Shown here: piece by piece, positions 8,968 through 18,275 of the stretch
How the letters are laid out: each line of letters starts with the position of its first letter
Position numbering within the stretch: position 1 is the first letter of the stretch
Assembly: GCA_947466225.1 (NCBI GenBank)
Contig: CANIBL010000013.1
Location: forward strand, 1-51,641
Reading direction: 5' to 3'
DNA from: Deltaproteobacteria bacterium
GTDB taxonomy: Bacteria > Bdellovibrionota_B > Oligoflexia > Oligoflexales > Bog-1112
Length of the DNA stretch: 51,641 bases
Made by a program: the position numbers and the translations under genes
The notes under the pieces: generated by a model
Told to the model about the DNA's origin: nothing
Seen by the model: only the letters and a program-made list of their open reading frames with translations
The model's database searches: none

Positions 8968-9693
8968 ATGGCACTTGTAGTAGAAGCAAAATCATTGCAA
9001 TTGGCTCTCGTAAAAGCCGCAAGTCAACTCGGAGTGACCCAAGCGGAGCTCGGTTACGAAATTACCGCAGAGAAGCGGGGATTTTTGGGGCTATTCGGCG
9101 GGCAGGTTACCCTTGAGGTTTGGAAGAAACGGGCACCTCGTGCAGGAGGGTCTCGTAGAGAAGAGGGGCGTGAGCCTCGTCGGGCCCCTCATGTTCCACG
9201 CGAGCGTGTGCCGGCGGCAAATCCACAAGAGCTCAGTGTATTGGGAAAAGAGCTGCAGTCTGCCTGTCAAAAGATGTGTGGATTTTTTGAGCCAGAGCCA
9301 GTGTCGGTTCTTTTGACGGTATCGACGGATCACATTAGTCTCGATATTCAAAGCGAGACGCTTCGAGCACAGTTTGCGCATAACGGGAAATTGCTGGATG
9401 CATTTGAACACATTCTCCATAAAATACCTAAAGACCGCACGAAATCTTTCCGATTGTTCGTGGATGTAATGGGTACAAGAAAAGCGCGAGAAGGGGAGTT
9501 GCTGACGGTAGCCCAAGAAACTTCCGAGAAGGTGTTTCAAAGCAAACAACCGGTGGTGTTAAACTATCGCAATGCCTATGACCGCAAGGTGATCCATATG
9601 GCCTTGGATCAAGACCCTCGTGTTTATACGCAATCTGTAGGGCATGGTCCTAGTCGTAAGCTTATGGTTGCCCCTAATAAGAACTATGTTTGA
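8968..9693 (+). CDS. jag: Jag/KhpB RNA-binding protein (Jag_N-KH-R3H)
   Basis: A 241-residue Jag/KhpB-family RNA-binding protein. The Jag-N domain (about 1-55) has the hallmark AEKRGFLGLFGGQVTLEV. An Arg/Pro-rich linker follows (about 57-85), then a KH-II-like domain (about 90-165), and an R3H domain with VMGTRKAREGELLTVAQE...VVLNYRNAYDRKVIHMAL, where the R-x3-H pattern (RKVIH) is visible. The family binds many mRNAs and sRNAs and affects cell elongation and division. The start ATG follows AAGAGGAG at the proper distance. It lies 16 bases after yidC. Confidence 0.93.
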   Translation: MALVVEAKSLQLALVKAASQLGVTQAELGYEITAEKRGFLGLFGGQVTLEVWKKRAPRAGGSRREEGREPRRAPHVPRERVPAANPQELSVLGKELQSACQKMCGFFEPEPVSVLLTVSTDHISLDIQSETLRAQFAHNGKLLDAFEHILHKIPKDRTKSFRLFVDVMGTRKAREGELLTVAQETSEKVFQSKQPVVLNYRNAYDRKVIHMALDQDPRVYTQSVGHGPSRKLMVAPNKNYV

Positions 9694-9696
9694 CAG

Positions 9697-9731
9697 TTTT
9701 TTACTGGGGAACCACCTGCGCAGTTTCCCCA
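9697..9731. repeat. Short palindromic repeat, TTTACTrGGGAA family (copy 1)
   Basis: Right after jag, an imperfect palindrome reads TTTACTGGGGAACCA, then GCGCAG, then TTTCCCCA. It matches, in the other orientation, the palindrome at 35938-35974. A half-site (GGTTCCCCAGTAAA) lies at 9906-9919, pointing toward this copy. The 256-base jag-mnmE gap holds both and no gene I can support. The hairpin could act as a weak terminator for the rpmH block, but recurrence at another locus points to a dispersed element. Confidence 0.6.
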
Positions 9732-9905
9732 AACCCCTCCTTGCCGGGGGCTGGGAGAAACGAGAGCATAGGAAAGAATCCCACAAGGAGACACGGCCGG
9801 CACTCAGATAGAATCTTCCCACCTCTCAAAATCGCAGATTGAGCTCACGTTACGGACATCCCATTCTGTCGCTGCGATTTGTGACCCGTTGGGCCCCTTC
9901 TGTCT

Positions 9906-9919
9906 GGTTCCCCAGTAAA
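9906..9919. repeat. Half-site of the TTTACTrGGGAA palindromic repeat
   Basis: GGTTCCCCAGTAAA, 30 bases upstream of the mnmE start, is the reverse complement of TTTACTGGGGAACC at 9700-9713. The two sites form an inverted pair about 200 bases apart, bracketing the spacer upstream of mnmE. This may be what is left of a second, truncated copy. Confidence 0.5.
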
Positions 9920-9949
9920 GAGACCAGTAAAAAAAAGAAAAGTATATCC

Positions 9950-11317
9950 ATGACAACACTACCCCCTGATCAAGCTCCCATCGTAGCCCTTGCCAGCGGA
10001 CGAGACGCTGCTGCTATATCTATCCTTCGCGTTTCCGGAGTGGGATGCCACGAGATCGTTAAGGCCCATCTGCGTACACGTATGGATCCAGCATGGCCGG
10101 CTCGTGCGTTGCAGCTTTGTGAGTTTGTCGATGAAACTGGACGTGTGCTCGATGCACCGATGGCAGTGTTTTTTTATGGGTCTCATTCCTATACGGGGCA
10201 AGATAGTGCAGAGATTTACCTGCATGGTAGTCCCTATGTGATACGTACATGTTTAGATGTCCTGTTTCGAGCTGGTTGCAGACAAGCAGAAGGAGGAGAG
10301 TTTACCCGTCGGGCTTTCTTGAGCGGAAAGATAGACCTTGCTACGGCAGAGGGCATTGATGCCTTGATTCACTCAGTATCAGAACAACAGTGGATGGCAG
10401 CGCAGCAACTGACCACCGGTGCTCTCCAAGCTACGGTAGCTGAACTGCGTATGACTTTGCTCCAAACCTCTTCTTTGCTAAATGCCATGATCGATTTTCC
10501 GGAAGAAGAAGAAACCTCTCGTTTACAATTGGAGCAGATTTTACCGAGCGTGCTCGAGGTAAAGGCACGCATGGACACCTTGGTAGACAGCTACCAAAGC
10601 GGCGCTATTACTCGCAACGGGCTCCAAGTTGCCATTGTAGGTCCTCCCAACGCAGGGAAGTCTACGTTGCTCAATACGTTGTTGCAGTACGAGCGAGCCA
10701 TTATCAGTCCGGAGCCGGGCACTACCCGAGATTTTCTCGAAGAGTCTTTACTCCTCAATGGACGCGTGGTGCGGCTCATCGACACGGCCGGAATTCGAGC
10801 AGCCCCAGAGTCTGTAGAGAGTATGGGGATTGAGCGCTCTGTAGCGCAAGCGCAGCAGGCGGATGTGGTCTTATTTCTCTTTCCCGCAGATACGGTTAAT
10901 GTCGATCAATTGCTTGCGCAATGGGTGGAGAAACTCCAGCCCAAGCAGTATATTGCGCTCCTCACCCAGATCGATGTGCGAAAGCCGAGTTCAAGTGCTG
11001 AAAGCTGGCTCACCCTCTCTTGTCACACTGGAGTCGGGTTGGATCTTTTGAAGGCTAAATTGATTGAGTTAGTCGATTTCCATGTCACCCAGAGCCGAAG
11101 CCGAGATTGTTTTATCAGCAATCGAAGGCACTTACATGCGATGAGTCAGGCTCGAGACAATCTGGATACTTATCTTCAAAGCTGGCAAGAGGAGGGGGAA
11201 GATTGTTTGGCATTCGAAATTCAGCAGGCTGTTTCTCATCTCGAAGCCATCATTGGAAAAATTACCCCCGATGAAATCTTGGACTCCATTTTCTCCCAAT
11301 TTTGCATTGGGAAGTAA
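9950..11317 (+). CDS. mnmE: tRNA modification GTPase MnmE
   Basis: A 455-residue MnmE (TrmE), the GTPase that with MnmG installs the cmnm5/nm5 group on U34 of certain tRNAs. The N-terminal folate-binding domain shows ASGRDAAAISILRVSG and GEFTRRAFLSGKIDLATAEG. The inserted G domain has GPPNAGKST (about 228-236), EPGTTRDF and DTAGIR (G3). The C-terminus ends FCIGK, with the catalytic Cys of the C-(I/L/V)-G-K box. I start at the ATG at 9950; longer extensions run through the repeat region with no family sequence. The preceding AAGAAAAG is a weak ribosome site. Last gene of the rpmH block; mnmG is not in the window. Confidence 0.96.
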   Translation: MTTLPPDQAPIVALASGRDAAAISILRVSGVGCHEIVKAHLRTRMDPAWPARALQLCEFVDETGRVLDAPMAVFFYGSHSYTGQDSAEIYLHGSPYVIRTCLDVLFRAGCRQAEGGEFTRRAFLSGKIDLATAEGIDALIHSVSEQQWMAAQQLTTGALQATVAELRMTLLQTSSLLNAMIDFPEEEETSRLQLEQILPSVLEVKARMDTLVDSYQSGAITRNGLQVAIVGPPNAGKSTLLNTLLQYERAIISPEPGTTRDFLEESLLLNGRVVRLIDTAGIRAAPESVESMGIERSVAQAQQADVVLFLFPADTVNVDQLLAQWVEKLQPKQYIALLTQIDVRKPSSSAESWLTLSCHTGVGLDLLKAKLIELVDFHVTQSRSRDCFISNRRHLHAMSQARDNLDTYLQSWQEEGEDCLAFEIQQAVSHLEAIIGKITPDEILDSIFSQFCIGK

Positions 11318-11341
11318 GGGAGGTTTGACTCCCGCCTTTTT
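11318..11341 (+). terminator. Possible rho-independent terminator after mnmE
   Basis: Directly after the mnmE stop, GGGAG and CTCCC pair around a short loop and are followed within three bases by CTTTTTC. The stem is only 5-6 bp, so the call is tentative. Its place at the end of the rpmH-mnmE block and the orientation change downstream support it. Confidence 0.45.
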
Positions 11342-11481
11342 CGTAGAGAAAGCACTCAGTTTGATTGAGCTTCTATACTTTCGGAAAAATCAGGTCGCAA
11401 AAACCAATCTAGAATCTTCGATCAGCATACGTGTATAGTACCACTATTATGGGAGTGAGGATGTAACCCCTTCTGCAAATA

Positions 11482-11913
11482 TTACCGAAATCGCACATGA
11501 GAGATCCAATGCCGGTTCATGGCAGCTTGTAAATACCAGATGGAAAAAAAAGGAATGAGAGAGAGAAATGTTGCAAGCCAAGGAGATGTAACGCCCTCTT
11601 TGTTTTCTTCCTCCATCGCGCGAATTTTTGCTGCAAGACAATAATACATGCCCATATGGAGGCCTGGAATGAGTACCATCCAGCTATAGCGTCGTAACGG
11701 CAGGGGAATTTGTCGAGTGTGAAAGCTGATTTCAGATAACACGCGGGTAAACCAAAACCACTGAGACATACCCAGTGTCAGAATAGACAGGCCTGCATCT
11801 TCCAGAGAGTTTCGATAGATCCCCAACCGCAGTGCGCCTTTGTGGGCCAAATGCAAGTATGCAAGATGGGGTTCAGGTGAAGAAAATTCGAGGGCCTGGG
11901 AGGATTCCAGCAT
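11482..11913 (-). CDS. Small multi-pass membrane protein, DUF4234-like
   Basis: A 143-residue protein with three hydrophobic segments (about residues 45-68, 85-106 and 118-138). It has a polar N-terminus and basic connecting loops, including RQIPLPLRRYSW. The arrangement and the LTLGMSQWFWFTR segment recall the DUF4234 family of small bacterial membrane proteins, whose function is unknown; the resemblance is weak. I use the ATG at 11913 with a GAGG site; the upstream extension is not membrane-like and would overlap the divergent mutase gene. Divergent from the phosphohexomutase, with 93 bases between the starts. The 140-base gap to mnmE has no gene. Confidence 0.5.
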   Translation of the reverse strand: MLESSQALEFSSPEPHLAYLHLAHKGALRLGIYRNSLEDAGLSILTLGMSQWFWFTRVLSEISFHTRQIPLPLRRYSWMVLIPGLHMGMYYCLAAKIRAMEEENKEGVTSPWLATFLSLIPFFSIWYLQAAMNRHWISHVRFR

Positions 11914-12006
11914 GAAAACCTCATGTTGATTTCTCGTGTAGCTTGATCTATTTTCTTCCAGTATATCATTGGTTTTCCTCCGATCAAAGTTCCCCAGAGA
12001 AACAAT

Positions 12007-13749
12007 ATGAAACTTGATTCTTTCGTTTTGCAACAAGCTACCCAATGGGCAACTTTGCCTATCTTTGATATGGATACACGAGCAGAAGTGGCCCACTTAT
12101 TAGAAAAACAGGATCATCGAGCTTTGACCGATCGCTTCTATCGAAATTTGGAGCTCGGTACAGGTGGGTTGCGCGGCATCATGGGGGCCGGCACAGCCTA
12201 TATGAATGTATATAATATTCGAAAGGCAACGACAGCCCTCGCATTGTATATGAAGACGTGTTTTCCCGGAAAACCACTGTCTGTCGCCATTTCCTATGAC
12301 TCTCGCAATCGTTCTGATTTTTTTTCTCATGCCGCCGCCGAGGTGCTGGCCCATCATGGCATCACGGCGTTGATCACAGAGCAAATGCGTCCAGTCCCCT
12401 TTCTTTCCTTTATGGTACGGCATTTTAGATGCCAAGCGGGCATTTGTATCACGGCAAGTCACAATCCACCGGCCTACAATGGGTATAAGATATATTGGCA
12501 AGATGGAGCACAGCTTACACCCCCTCATGATGAAAATCTCATCCGGCAATATGAATCCCTGGTAGACTATGGTGCTTTGCCTTATATGGACTTTGCACAA
12601 GGACAACAAGCAGATCTAATTCGCATCATTCGATCCGAATTAGATGAAGCGTATTTTAGCAAAGCCAAGGCCTTTCAGTTTTTTACGGGCAATGCGGACT
12701 CCATTTCCATCGTATATACGTCGCTACATGGAACCGGTATCTATGTTGTGCCGGAGGCCTTGAAACGGTTTGGGTTTTCTCGCGTACATGTCGTGAAAGA
12801 GCAAGCGATCCCAGATGGTGACTTCCCTACCATTACGTCACCCAACCCTGAGGAACCCTCTGCCTGGGAGTATGCAACAAAATTGGCGCAAAAAGAGCGA
12901 GCCGATCTTGCGTTTGCTACAGATCCTGACAGTGATCGCATTGGGGTTTTGGTTCGACATGGGGATCAGTATCTACGGCTTAACGGGAATCAAATTGGAA
13001 GTTTGCTTACGGAGTATGTCCTCGCAAGTAAGAAAAAAAATCAAACCCTCCCCCCCAATGGTCTTATGGTGACCACCATTGTGACCTCCGACTTACAAAA
13101 AGACATTGCGACTCATCATGGGGTAGCCTGGGAGGAAACGTTGACTGGGTTCAAGTGGATCGGAGATCGAATCGAAGCCTATGAGTCAGGTACTCGTACC
13201 CCATATCGAGAATTTCTGTGTGGGGGAGAGGAAAGCTTTGGGTTTTTAGCTGGGCATTTTGTTCGGGATAAAGATGCGGTCTTGAGTTGTGTGTTGTTTG
13301 CCCAAATGGCAGCGGAGTATAAAGAAAAAGGCCTGTCTTTGGTCGAGGCGTTAGATGCCTTGTACTTGCGGCATGGATTGTATCATGAAACCTTATCAAC
13401 TTTTACTCGAGAGGGAAAAGAGGGCGCTCAACAAATCAATGCTGCTATGACCCATATGCGTATGTCCCCGCCCAAGGCTTTAGCTGGAATCAAGATAAGG
13501 GAGATGCGAGATTATTTGCAGCCGCAAAGGGATATCGCGTTATCCAATGTACTGCAGTTTTGGTTGGACGATGGAAGCAAGATTAGCATTCGTCCCTCAG
13601 GAACAGAGCCAAAGATCAAAATTTATCTTTCTCTGAAACGAGAGGCTTCCTTTTTATCGGTGGAGAACCTGGCAGAAGAAAAAGAAGGGCTGACTCATTT
13701 AGGAAAAGAGATCGAGACAGCCTTTATCGGCTCTTTGCAATTTTCGTAA
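12007..13749 (+). CDS. Phosphoglucomutase/phosphomannomutase (alpha-D-phosphohexomutase, PgcA/PGM2 type)
   Basis: A 580-residue alpha-D-phosphohexomutase that moves phosphate between C1 and C6 of hexoses. The four-domain signature is complete: ELGTGGLRGIMGAG near residue 50, the active-site serine loop TASHNPPAYNGYK (about 155), the Mg-binding loop DPDSDRIGV (about 305), the sugar loop GGEESFGFL (about 410) and the phosphate loop RPSGTEPKIKIY (about 535). Length and the GTGGLRG start match the PgcA/PGM2-type bacterial enzymes rather than short PgmB or GlmM. It could feed glycogen, UDP-glucose or LPS sugar synthesis. It stands alone, 55 bases before the carboxylase gene. Confidence 0.92.
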   Translation: MKLDSFVLQQATQWATLPIFDMDTRAEVAHLLEKQDHRALTDRFYRNLELGTGGLRGIMGAGTAYMNVYNIRKATTALALYMKTCFPGKPLSVAISYDSRNRSDFFSHAAAEVLAHHGITALITEQMRPVPFLSFMVRHFRCQAGICITASHNPPAYNGYKIYWQDGAQLTPPHDENLIRQYESLVDYGALPYMDFAQGQQADLIRIIRSELDEAYFSKAKAFQFFTGNADSISIVYTSLHGTGIYVVPEALKRFGFSRVHVVKEQAIPDGDFPTITSPNPEEPSAWEYATKLAQKERADLAFATDPDSDRIGVLVRHGDQYLRLNGNQIGSLLTEYVLASKKKNQTLPPNGLMVTTIVTSDLQKDIATHHGVAWEETLTGFKWIGDRIEAYESGTRTPYREFLCGGEESFGFLAGHFVRDKDAVLSCVLFAQMAAEYKEKGLSLVEALDALYLRHGLYHETLSTFTREGKEGAQQINAAMTHMRMSPPKALAGIKIREMRDYLQPQRDIALSNVLQFWLDDGSKISIRPSGTEPKIKIYLSLKREASFLSVENLAEEKEGLTHLGKEIETAFIGSLQFS

Positions 13750-13804
13750 TTCTATTCGATTGCTTTGATCAATAATAGATGTTGTTGTTGAGGAAGGTAT
13801 TTTT

Positions 13805-15349
13805 ATGAGTGTAGCCTCTGACTTTGATGCATTGCAGCAGAAACGCGAAAAATTACTGGAGGCAGGGGGGCTGCCTCGCATCGAGCATCAACACAAACAA
13901 GGAAAATTGACAGCAAGAGAGCGTGTGCATTTGCTCTGTGACCCGGGAAGCTTCTTTGAGGTTGATGCTTTTGTTGAGCATGATTGCCACGATTTTGGCA
14001 TGGAAAATCGAAAATTTTTGGGCGATGGGGTTATCACGGGCTGGGGGCAAATTCAAGGTCGTCGAATTTACCTCTTTTCTCAAGATTTTACCGTACTAGG
14101 CGGCAGCCTTTCTGGGGCACATGCCAAAAAAATCTGCAAAATATATGAGCTTGCCATTCAAAATCGCTGTCCGGTAATTGGGATCAGCGATTCTGGGGGG
14201 GCCCGTATTCATGAAGGTGTTGTGAGTTTGGGTGGATATGCTGATTTATTTTATCGCAATGTACAAGCAAGCGGTGTCATTCCTCAGCTGTCTTTGATCA
14301 TGGGGCCTTGTGCTGGGGGTGCTGTGTACTCACCGGCCCTTACCGATTTTATTTTTATGGTGGATCAAACCAGCCATATGTTCATTACCGGCCCTGATGT
14401 GATTCAAACGGTAACAGGTGAAGTCATTTCTTTTGAGGCTCTTGGAGGTTCTACCACGCATACCCAAGAGAGCGGGGTTGTAGATCTTCGGTTTCCCGAT
14501 GAAGTATCAGCGTTACAAGCCGCTCGAAAATGGTGTGAGTATGTGGCAACCGACATACTTCCCTTTACGCCTTTAGATGAAACTGTGGTTACAGAGCGGC
14601 AGCGCATCCTCAACAGCATCATGCCAGACAATCGGATGTCACCCTATTCCATGCAGTCTGTGATTCAAGCTGTGTTCGATCCGGATTCTTTTTGGGAAAT
14701 GAAACCGGAAATGGCAGGAAATTTGATCGTGGGATGGGCTCGACTCGAGGGTAAAACCGTGGGGGTGATCGCGAATAATCCGGAACAGCTTGCGGGGGTC
14801 TTGGATATTGGCGCTTCGGTAAAAGGTGCGCGTTTTGTGCGATTCTGTGATGCCTTTCAGATTCCTTTGGTGACCTTTGTTGATGTGCCGGGGTTCCTGC
14901 CTGGTAGCGATCAAGAGAAGGGGGGCATCATTCGACATGGTGCTAAACTCTTGTATGCTTTTTGCGAGAGCACGGTGCCTCGATTTACTGTGATTACCCG
15001 TAAGGCATATGGGGGCGCGTACGATGTGATGAATTCCAAGCATATCGGGGCTGATTTGAATCTGGCGTGGCCCACAGCAGAGATTGCTGTGATGGGGGCG
15101 CAAGGGGCAGCGCGTATTATTTTTCGTAGCGAGATTCAGACGGCAGAGGACACGAAAGGCAAGGAAAAAGAAGTGGTCGATGCCTATGCGGCAAAATTTG
15201 AAACACCCTATATTGCGGCGTCAAAGGGATTTCTTGATGCTGTAATTTTTCCGGAGGAAACCCGGCGCTATTTGATTGAAGGCCTGTATCAATGCGCGGG
15301 TAAGCGTGCGGTTATGCCGATGCGTAAGCATGGGAATATTCCGCTGTAG
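13805..15349 (+). CDS. pccB: Acyl-CoA (propionyl-CoA) carboxylase beta subunit, carboxyltransferase
   Basis: A 514-residue biotin-dependent carboxyltransferase of the PccB family. It transfers CO2 from carboxybiotin to propionyl-CoA (and often acetyl-CoA), yielding methylmalonyl-CoA. Visible features are [18 protein letters not shown], the [11 protein letters not shown] oxyanion region, [17 protein letters not shown], the [13 protein letters not shown] loop, [11 protein letters not shown], and [14 protein letters not shown] with the Asp/Glu-rich biotin-site segment. Full length for PccB. No alpha subunit is adjacent; the only one in the window (28664-30616) ends a different operon and might serve both. 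Start ATG follows GAGGAAGG. A palindromic repeat cluster begins at its stop codon. Confidence 0.92.
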   Translation: MSVASDFDALQQKREKLLEAGGLPRIEHQHKQGKLTARERVHLLCDPGSFFEVDAFVEHDCHDFGMENRKFLGDGVITGWGQIQGRRIYLFSQDFTVLGGSLSGAHAKKICKIYELAIQNRCPVIGISDSGGARIHEGVVSLGGYADLFYRNVQASGVIPQLSLIMGPCAGGAVYSPALTDFIFMVDQTSHMFITGPDVIQTVTGEVISFEALGGSTTHTQESGVVDLRFPDEVSALQAARKWCEYVATDILPFTPLDETVVTERQRILNSIMPDNRMSPYSMQSVIQAVFDPDSFWEMKPEMAGNLIVGWARLEGKTVGVIANNPEQLAGVLDIGASVKGARFVRFCDAFQIPLVTFVDVPGFLPGSDQEKGGIIRHGAKLLYAFCESTVPRFTVITRKAYGGAYDVMNSKHIGADLNLAWPTAEIAVMGAQGAARIIFRSEIQTAEDTKGKEKEVVDAYAAKFETPYIAASKGFLDAVIFPEETRRYLIEGLYQCAGKRAVMPMRKHGNIPL

Positions 15350-15467
15350 ATCGAGGAAGATCCGCGACGCTCTCGATGGGAGCTGGGGACGACGGCGTTT
15401 TGATCGAGAGAAAGGAGACCTCGTCATGTCTAGGCCGAAGGCCATATAGGCATCTGCCTCGAAATGG
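15349..15467. repeat. Two oppositely oriented copies of the CGTCAT...ATGACG repeat
   Basis: Just past pccB, one variant copy runs on the minus strand (from CCGTCGTCCCCAGC at 15395 back to TCTTCCTCGATC at 15349). A second, partial copy runs on the plus strand from CGTCATGTCTAGGCCGAAGG at 15422. The cores GGCCGAAGGCCATATAGGCATC and CTCGATC match the elements at 26582 and 51374. The inverted arrangement could fold into a large hairpin and help end pccB transcription. Confidence 0.65.
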
Positions 15468-15602
15468 TTTTTCGCTGCTAGCGGCATAAATCCATTTAAA
15501 TCGGATGGAAATATTACGTGTCTTACCCTGAATTGTCAGGTAGAAATTCACAGGGAAAAGGGCCAGGCGTGCTCATGACTACTGTCTTTTAGGAGAAGAC
15601 CT

Positions 15603-16032
15603 ATGAAGAAATATCTATTCAGCTTTGCGATTGGTTTGTCCTTTCACACTGCATATGGAAGTCGAACTATCAACCATCCTACTTGCCGGGTATTCATAAC
15701 AGACGAGGCGCCGACAGGCTTTAGGTATAAAAGGACTTAGAGAGAGCGCCATACGATCTCTAACGGAGCGTGGGTATGCGGTTAGTGTCTTCGGTGATTT
15801 GAATGACGCTAAAAATAGGGAGGAAAATCTATGGCTGAAAATAAATAAGAATAGCCGGGTGTTGTCGATGAGAACGATGCAGCTCAACTTGATTCAATTT
15901 TCGGGCCCAGGGTTGTTGGAGGAGGAAATACTTGCTGCTCCTACCGGTACAGCATTATTTGATTTTACTTGGATAGCGTCCAGTTGCGCTGCCATTAAAA
16001 GCCTCCCTCGGTGTGCCAAGTCAAATAAGTAA
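15603..16032 (+). pseudogene. Frameshifted secreted protein of unknown family
   Basis: A signal peptide (MKKYLFSFAIGLSFHTAYG) opens at the ATG at 15603, behind AGGAGA. It continues as RTINHPTCRVFITDEAPTGF before a stop at 15738. From about 15715 a second frame stays open to 16032 and reads as a natural continuation (GIKGLRESAIRSLTERGYAVSV, then LWLKINKNSRV, FDFTWIASSCAAIKSLPRC). Restoring one frame gives about 142 residues: an exported protein with a predicted alpha/beta pattern and a conserved-looking Cys-containing C-terminus. I infer a single-base indel between about 15715 and 15735, either real decay or a sequence error. The function is unknown. The second frame cannot start well alone, having no ribosome site at its first ATG. 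Confidence 0.6.
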
Positions 16033-16102
16033 AGATACCTATCCGATTTTATCCCAAATCAAACTGCGATGGGCATGTCCCTCGATGGAGGAAAACCTGT
16101 CA

Positions 16103-16573
16103 TCAGCTATGAATCTGTTGGGCCAAATAGTTTTGGTAGCCGATGTCTTGGATTAAAAACAACTGTGCTTCCAGCCAATCCACATGGTGCTCTTCTTCTT
16201 CCAAGATATGCTCGAGCATTTCTCGAGTGCCTGGATCGTTGTGCGTAAAGCACAGGGTGATGCCGCGTTTTAAACGAGGAATGGCCTCTTCCTCTAGCTT
16301 CAAATCAGACTCAAGTTGTTGTTGCACCGTTTCGCCGATATGCAGTTTGCCTAGCTTTTGCATATTTGGCAGTCCTTCTAGAAAGAGGATCCGATCCGTT
16401 AGATCTCGCGCATGTTTCATTTCATCGATGGACTCTGCATGAATCTTTGCAAACAATTTCATGTAGCCCCAATTTTTGCACATACTGGCATGCAAAAAAT
16501 ACTGATTGATCGCTGTCAATTCACCAGCCAACACTTCATTGAGTAACTCGATAACTTCGGGATGTCCCTTCAT
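16103..16573 (-). CDS. bfr: Bacterioferritin
   Basis: A 156-residue bacterioferritin, a heme-containing iron-storage cage protein with a di-iron ferroxidase site. Residues fit the family: MKGHPEVIELLNEVLAGELTAINQYFLHA (with the ferroxidase Glu18 equivalent), CKNWGYMKL, SIDEMKHARDLTDRILFLEG (Glu/His ligands, with Met52-type heme ligation from the ESIDEMKHA region), and EEEEHHVDWLEAQL (second Glu and His). I start at the ATG at 16573, which begins exactly at the family N-terminus; longer extensions are the reading-frame tail of the upstream gene. The start overlaps the stop of the exonuclease fusion by 4 bases (ATGA), so the two are coupled. Confidence 0.95.
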   Translation of the reverse strand: MKGHPEVIELLNEVLAGELTAINQYFLHASMCKNWGYMKLFAKIHAESIDEMKHARDLTDRILFLEGLPNMQKLGKLHIGETVQQQLESDLKLEEEAIPRLKRGITLCFTHNDPGTREMLEHILEEEEHHVDWLEAQLFLIQDIGYQNYLAQQIHS

Positions 16574-18249
16574 GATGGAGCCTTTCCTTCCTGACGCATA
16601 CGCGTGGATAAAATACCGTGCTTCTTTGCTTCTTTTCCTGCGAACATGGCCCACAAGACGCTGGCACAGAGAGAGGGGTTTTGATGCAAAATGGGAACAG
16701 CAGAGTCGCTAGAGGACTGTTGCACAGACTGCATCAGACGTTGGCCCTCTTCGGTATCCTGCAACCAGGTTTCCCAGGATCCTGTGACGAGAATCGGTTC
16801 TCCAAGCTGAAGATGAGATACCGGATATACCAGCCAATCTTGTTGTTCCAATCGTCTGCAGCTTATAACACCGCTCACTTTTAAAAGGGAAGCGTATTTC
16901 TCTGTGACAGGGATTTTCTCCAAGAGCTCTAGCATCTGCAATTGGTTGGAGCGATGAGCGCGCTTTTTTTGGTTAAACAATAAGGACAGGGGATTGTGAC
17001 GACTTTTTACCTCTTGCTTCGCCTCTTGAAGTGTTTGGGTTAGCGTCGCTTCGATGGCTTCCATTTGCGCTTGGGTAAATGTGTAAATTTTCTTACGCGA
17101 AGGGCGTGATTCAAATGCGTAGGCGATTTCTTCTACTTGTTCTTGGGCTTTCCTTCGATCATAAATAGGGCCCAAGATCAAATCGGCATCCGTTAGATCA
17201 GAGCCGATCGCCAAGGTGGCGCGGCCATCTTCCAAATATCGGATAACAAAGAGTGTCAAGGCTCGCATGTGCCATTGTGGAGGGGAAAATTTCTCTTGCG
17301 GTAACCCGGCTTCTTCTAGCATGGCACAAAATAAGTTGGGATGTAGGTGGGTTTCCACGGTGTGGGCTCTTACCACATGTTTCAACAATTTTTTGGGGGT
17401 GTGGGCCGGCTGCACCAACCGGGAAAGATCTCGTTTCAAATTGGCTGCGCTGCTTGCAAACAGCAAGGTGTGCGTGCGGTCATACAGAGAGAATACCCCG
17501 CTTTGAGCTGGGAGATCGGCAATCGTTTCTGCGGGAACTGCCCAGCTGATGCGTGATAAGCTGTCATAGTCTCCTTGAAACCGAATGGCCTCTTCCAGGG
17601 TCTCAATGCCAATATCAGAAAATCGACCCAGAATTTGCTTGAACAGTTCCAACGTCAGATGGGTGTCCGCTTGTGCTCGATGGACCGTGTGAAGCTCGAT
17701 CCCGAGAAATTCGGCAAGCCCCCCAAGGTTTTTTCGTGGGGATTCTGGCCACATCTTCTCTCCCAGCAGGTGGGTGCAGAGGTAGAAGTTCTCCATGGTG
17801 ACATTTTGATGTTTGAGCGCAAAATACCGCAAGAAGGTGAGATCCCCCTGGGTATTGTGGCTCACCAGAATGCTATCTCCCAAAAAAGCCAAAAGCTCTG
17901 GTAAGATAGTAGCGATGACCGGTGCGTCTTTTACCATGGCTGGGGTGATGCCCGTCATTCTGCGAATCAGGCCTGGGATCGGTGTTTCGGGGTTTACCAG
18001 TGAGTAGAAGGTGTCGAGCACGACGCCCTTGTGGAACCGAAGAGCGAAGATTTCCGTAATTCCGTTGGCAGACGGATTGCCGCCTGTGGTTTCGATGTCG
18101 AAAACGATGAAGGTTGCCTCAGACAACGAATGGGGCAACAGAGGTGGCGCTTGCAAACGAGAGGCAGCCTGGAGGGAAATATTTTTCATCAAACTTTTCT
18201 TTAAGATAGGCAAAACCGGTACGGCTGAAGTGTAAAGCGGATAGGACAT
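16570..18249 (-). CDS. DnaQ-type 3'-5' exonuclease fused to a UvrC/Cho-like region
   Basis: A 559-residue fusion. The N-terminal DEDDh exonuclease (about 45-215) shows FDIETTGG (motif I), SHNTQGDLTFLR (II) and HRAQADT (III with the catalytic His). It resembles DNA polymerase III epsilon and PolC proofreading domains. After it comes a UvrC/Cho-like region: LPAQSGVFSLYDRTHTLLFA, then SSAANLKRDLSRL at the place of a GIY-YIG nuclease, followed by helical segments. The GIY-YIG residues are poorly kept (FAS-S in place of YVGK), so this half may be inactive. DnaQ-UvrC-type fusions are known in other bacteria (for example the mycobacterial Rv2191 type). The start is uncertain: 18249 has no clear ribosome site and an internal ATG at 18189 is possible. 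Confidence 0.78.
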   Translation of the reverse strand: MSYPLYTSAVPVLPILKKSLMKNISLQAASRLQAPPLLPHSLSEATFIVFDIETTGGNPSANGITEIFALRFHKGVVLDTFYSLVNPETPIPGLIRRMTGITPAMVKDAPVIATILPELLAFLGDSILVSHNTQGDLTFLRYFALKHQNVTMENFYLCTHLLGEKMWPESPRKNLGGLAEFLGIELHTVHRAQADTHLTLELFKQILGRFSDIGIETLEEAIRFQGDYDSLSRISWAVPAETIADLPAQSGVFSLYDRTHTLLFASSAANLKRDLSRLVQPAHTPKKLLKHVVRAHTVETHLHPNLFCAMLEEAGLPQEKFSPPQWHMRALTLFVIRYLEDGRATLAIGSDLTDADLILGPIYDRRKAQEQVEEIAYAFESRPSRKKIYTFTQAQMEAIEATLTQTLQEAKQEVKSRHNPLSLLFNQKKRAHRSNQLQMLELLEKIPVTEKYASLLKVSGVISCRRLEQQDWLVYPVSHLQLGEPILVTGSWETWLQDTEEGQRLMQSVQQSSSDSAVPILHQNPSLCASVLWAMFAGKEAKKHGILSTRMRQEGKAPS

Positions 18250-18275
18250 TTTCGCAATTGAGAAAGGAACACCTT

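Noticed and set aside
9839-9949. N-terminal extension of mnmE by 37 codons
   Set aside because: The extension covers a repeat half-site, has no ribosome site and adds no family sequence; the ATG at 9950 begins the conserved domain.
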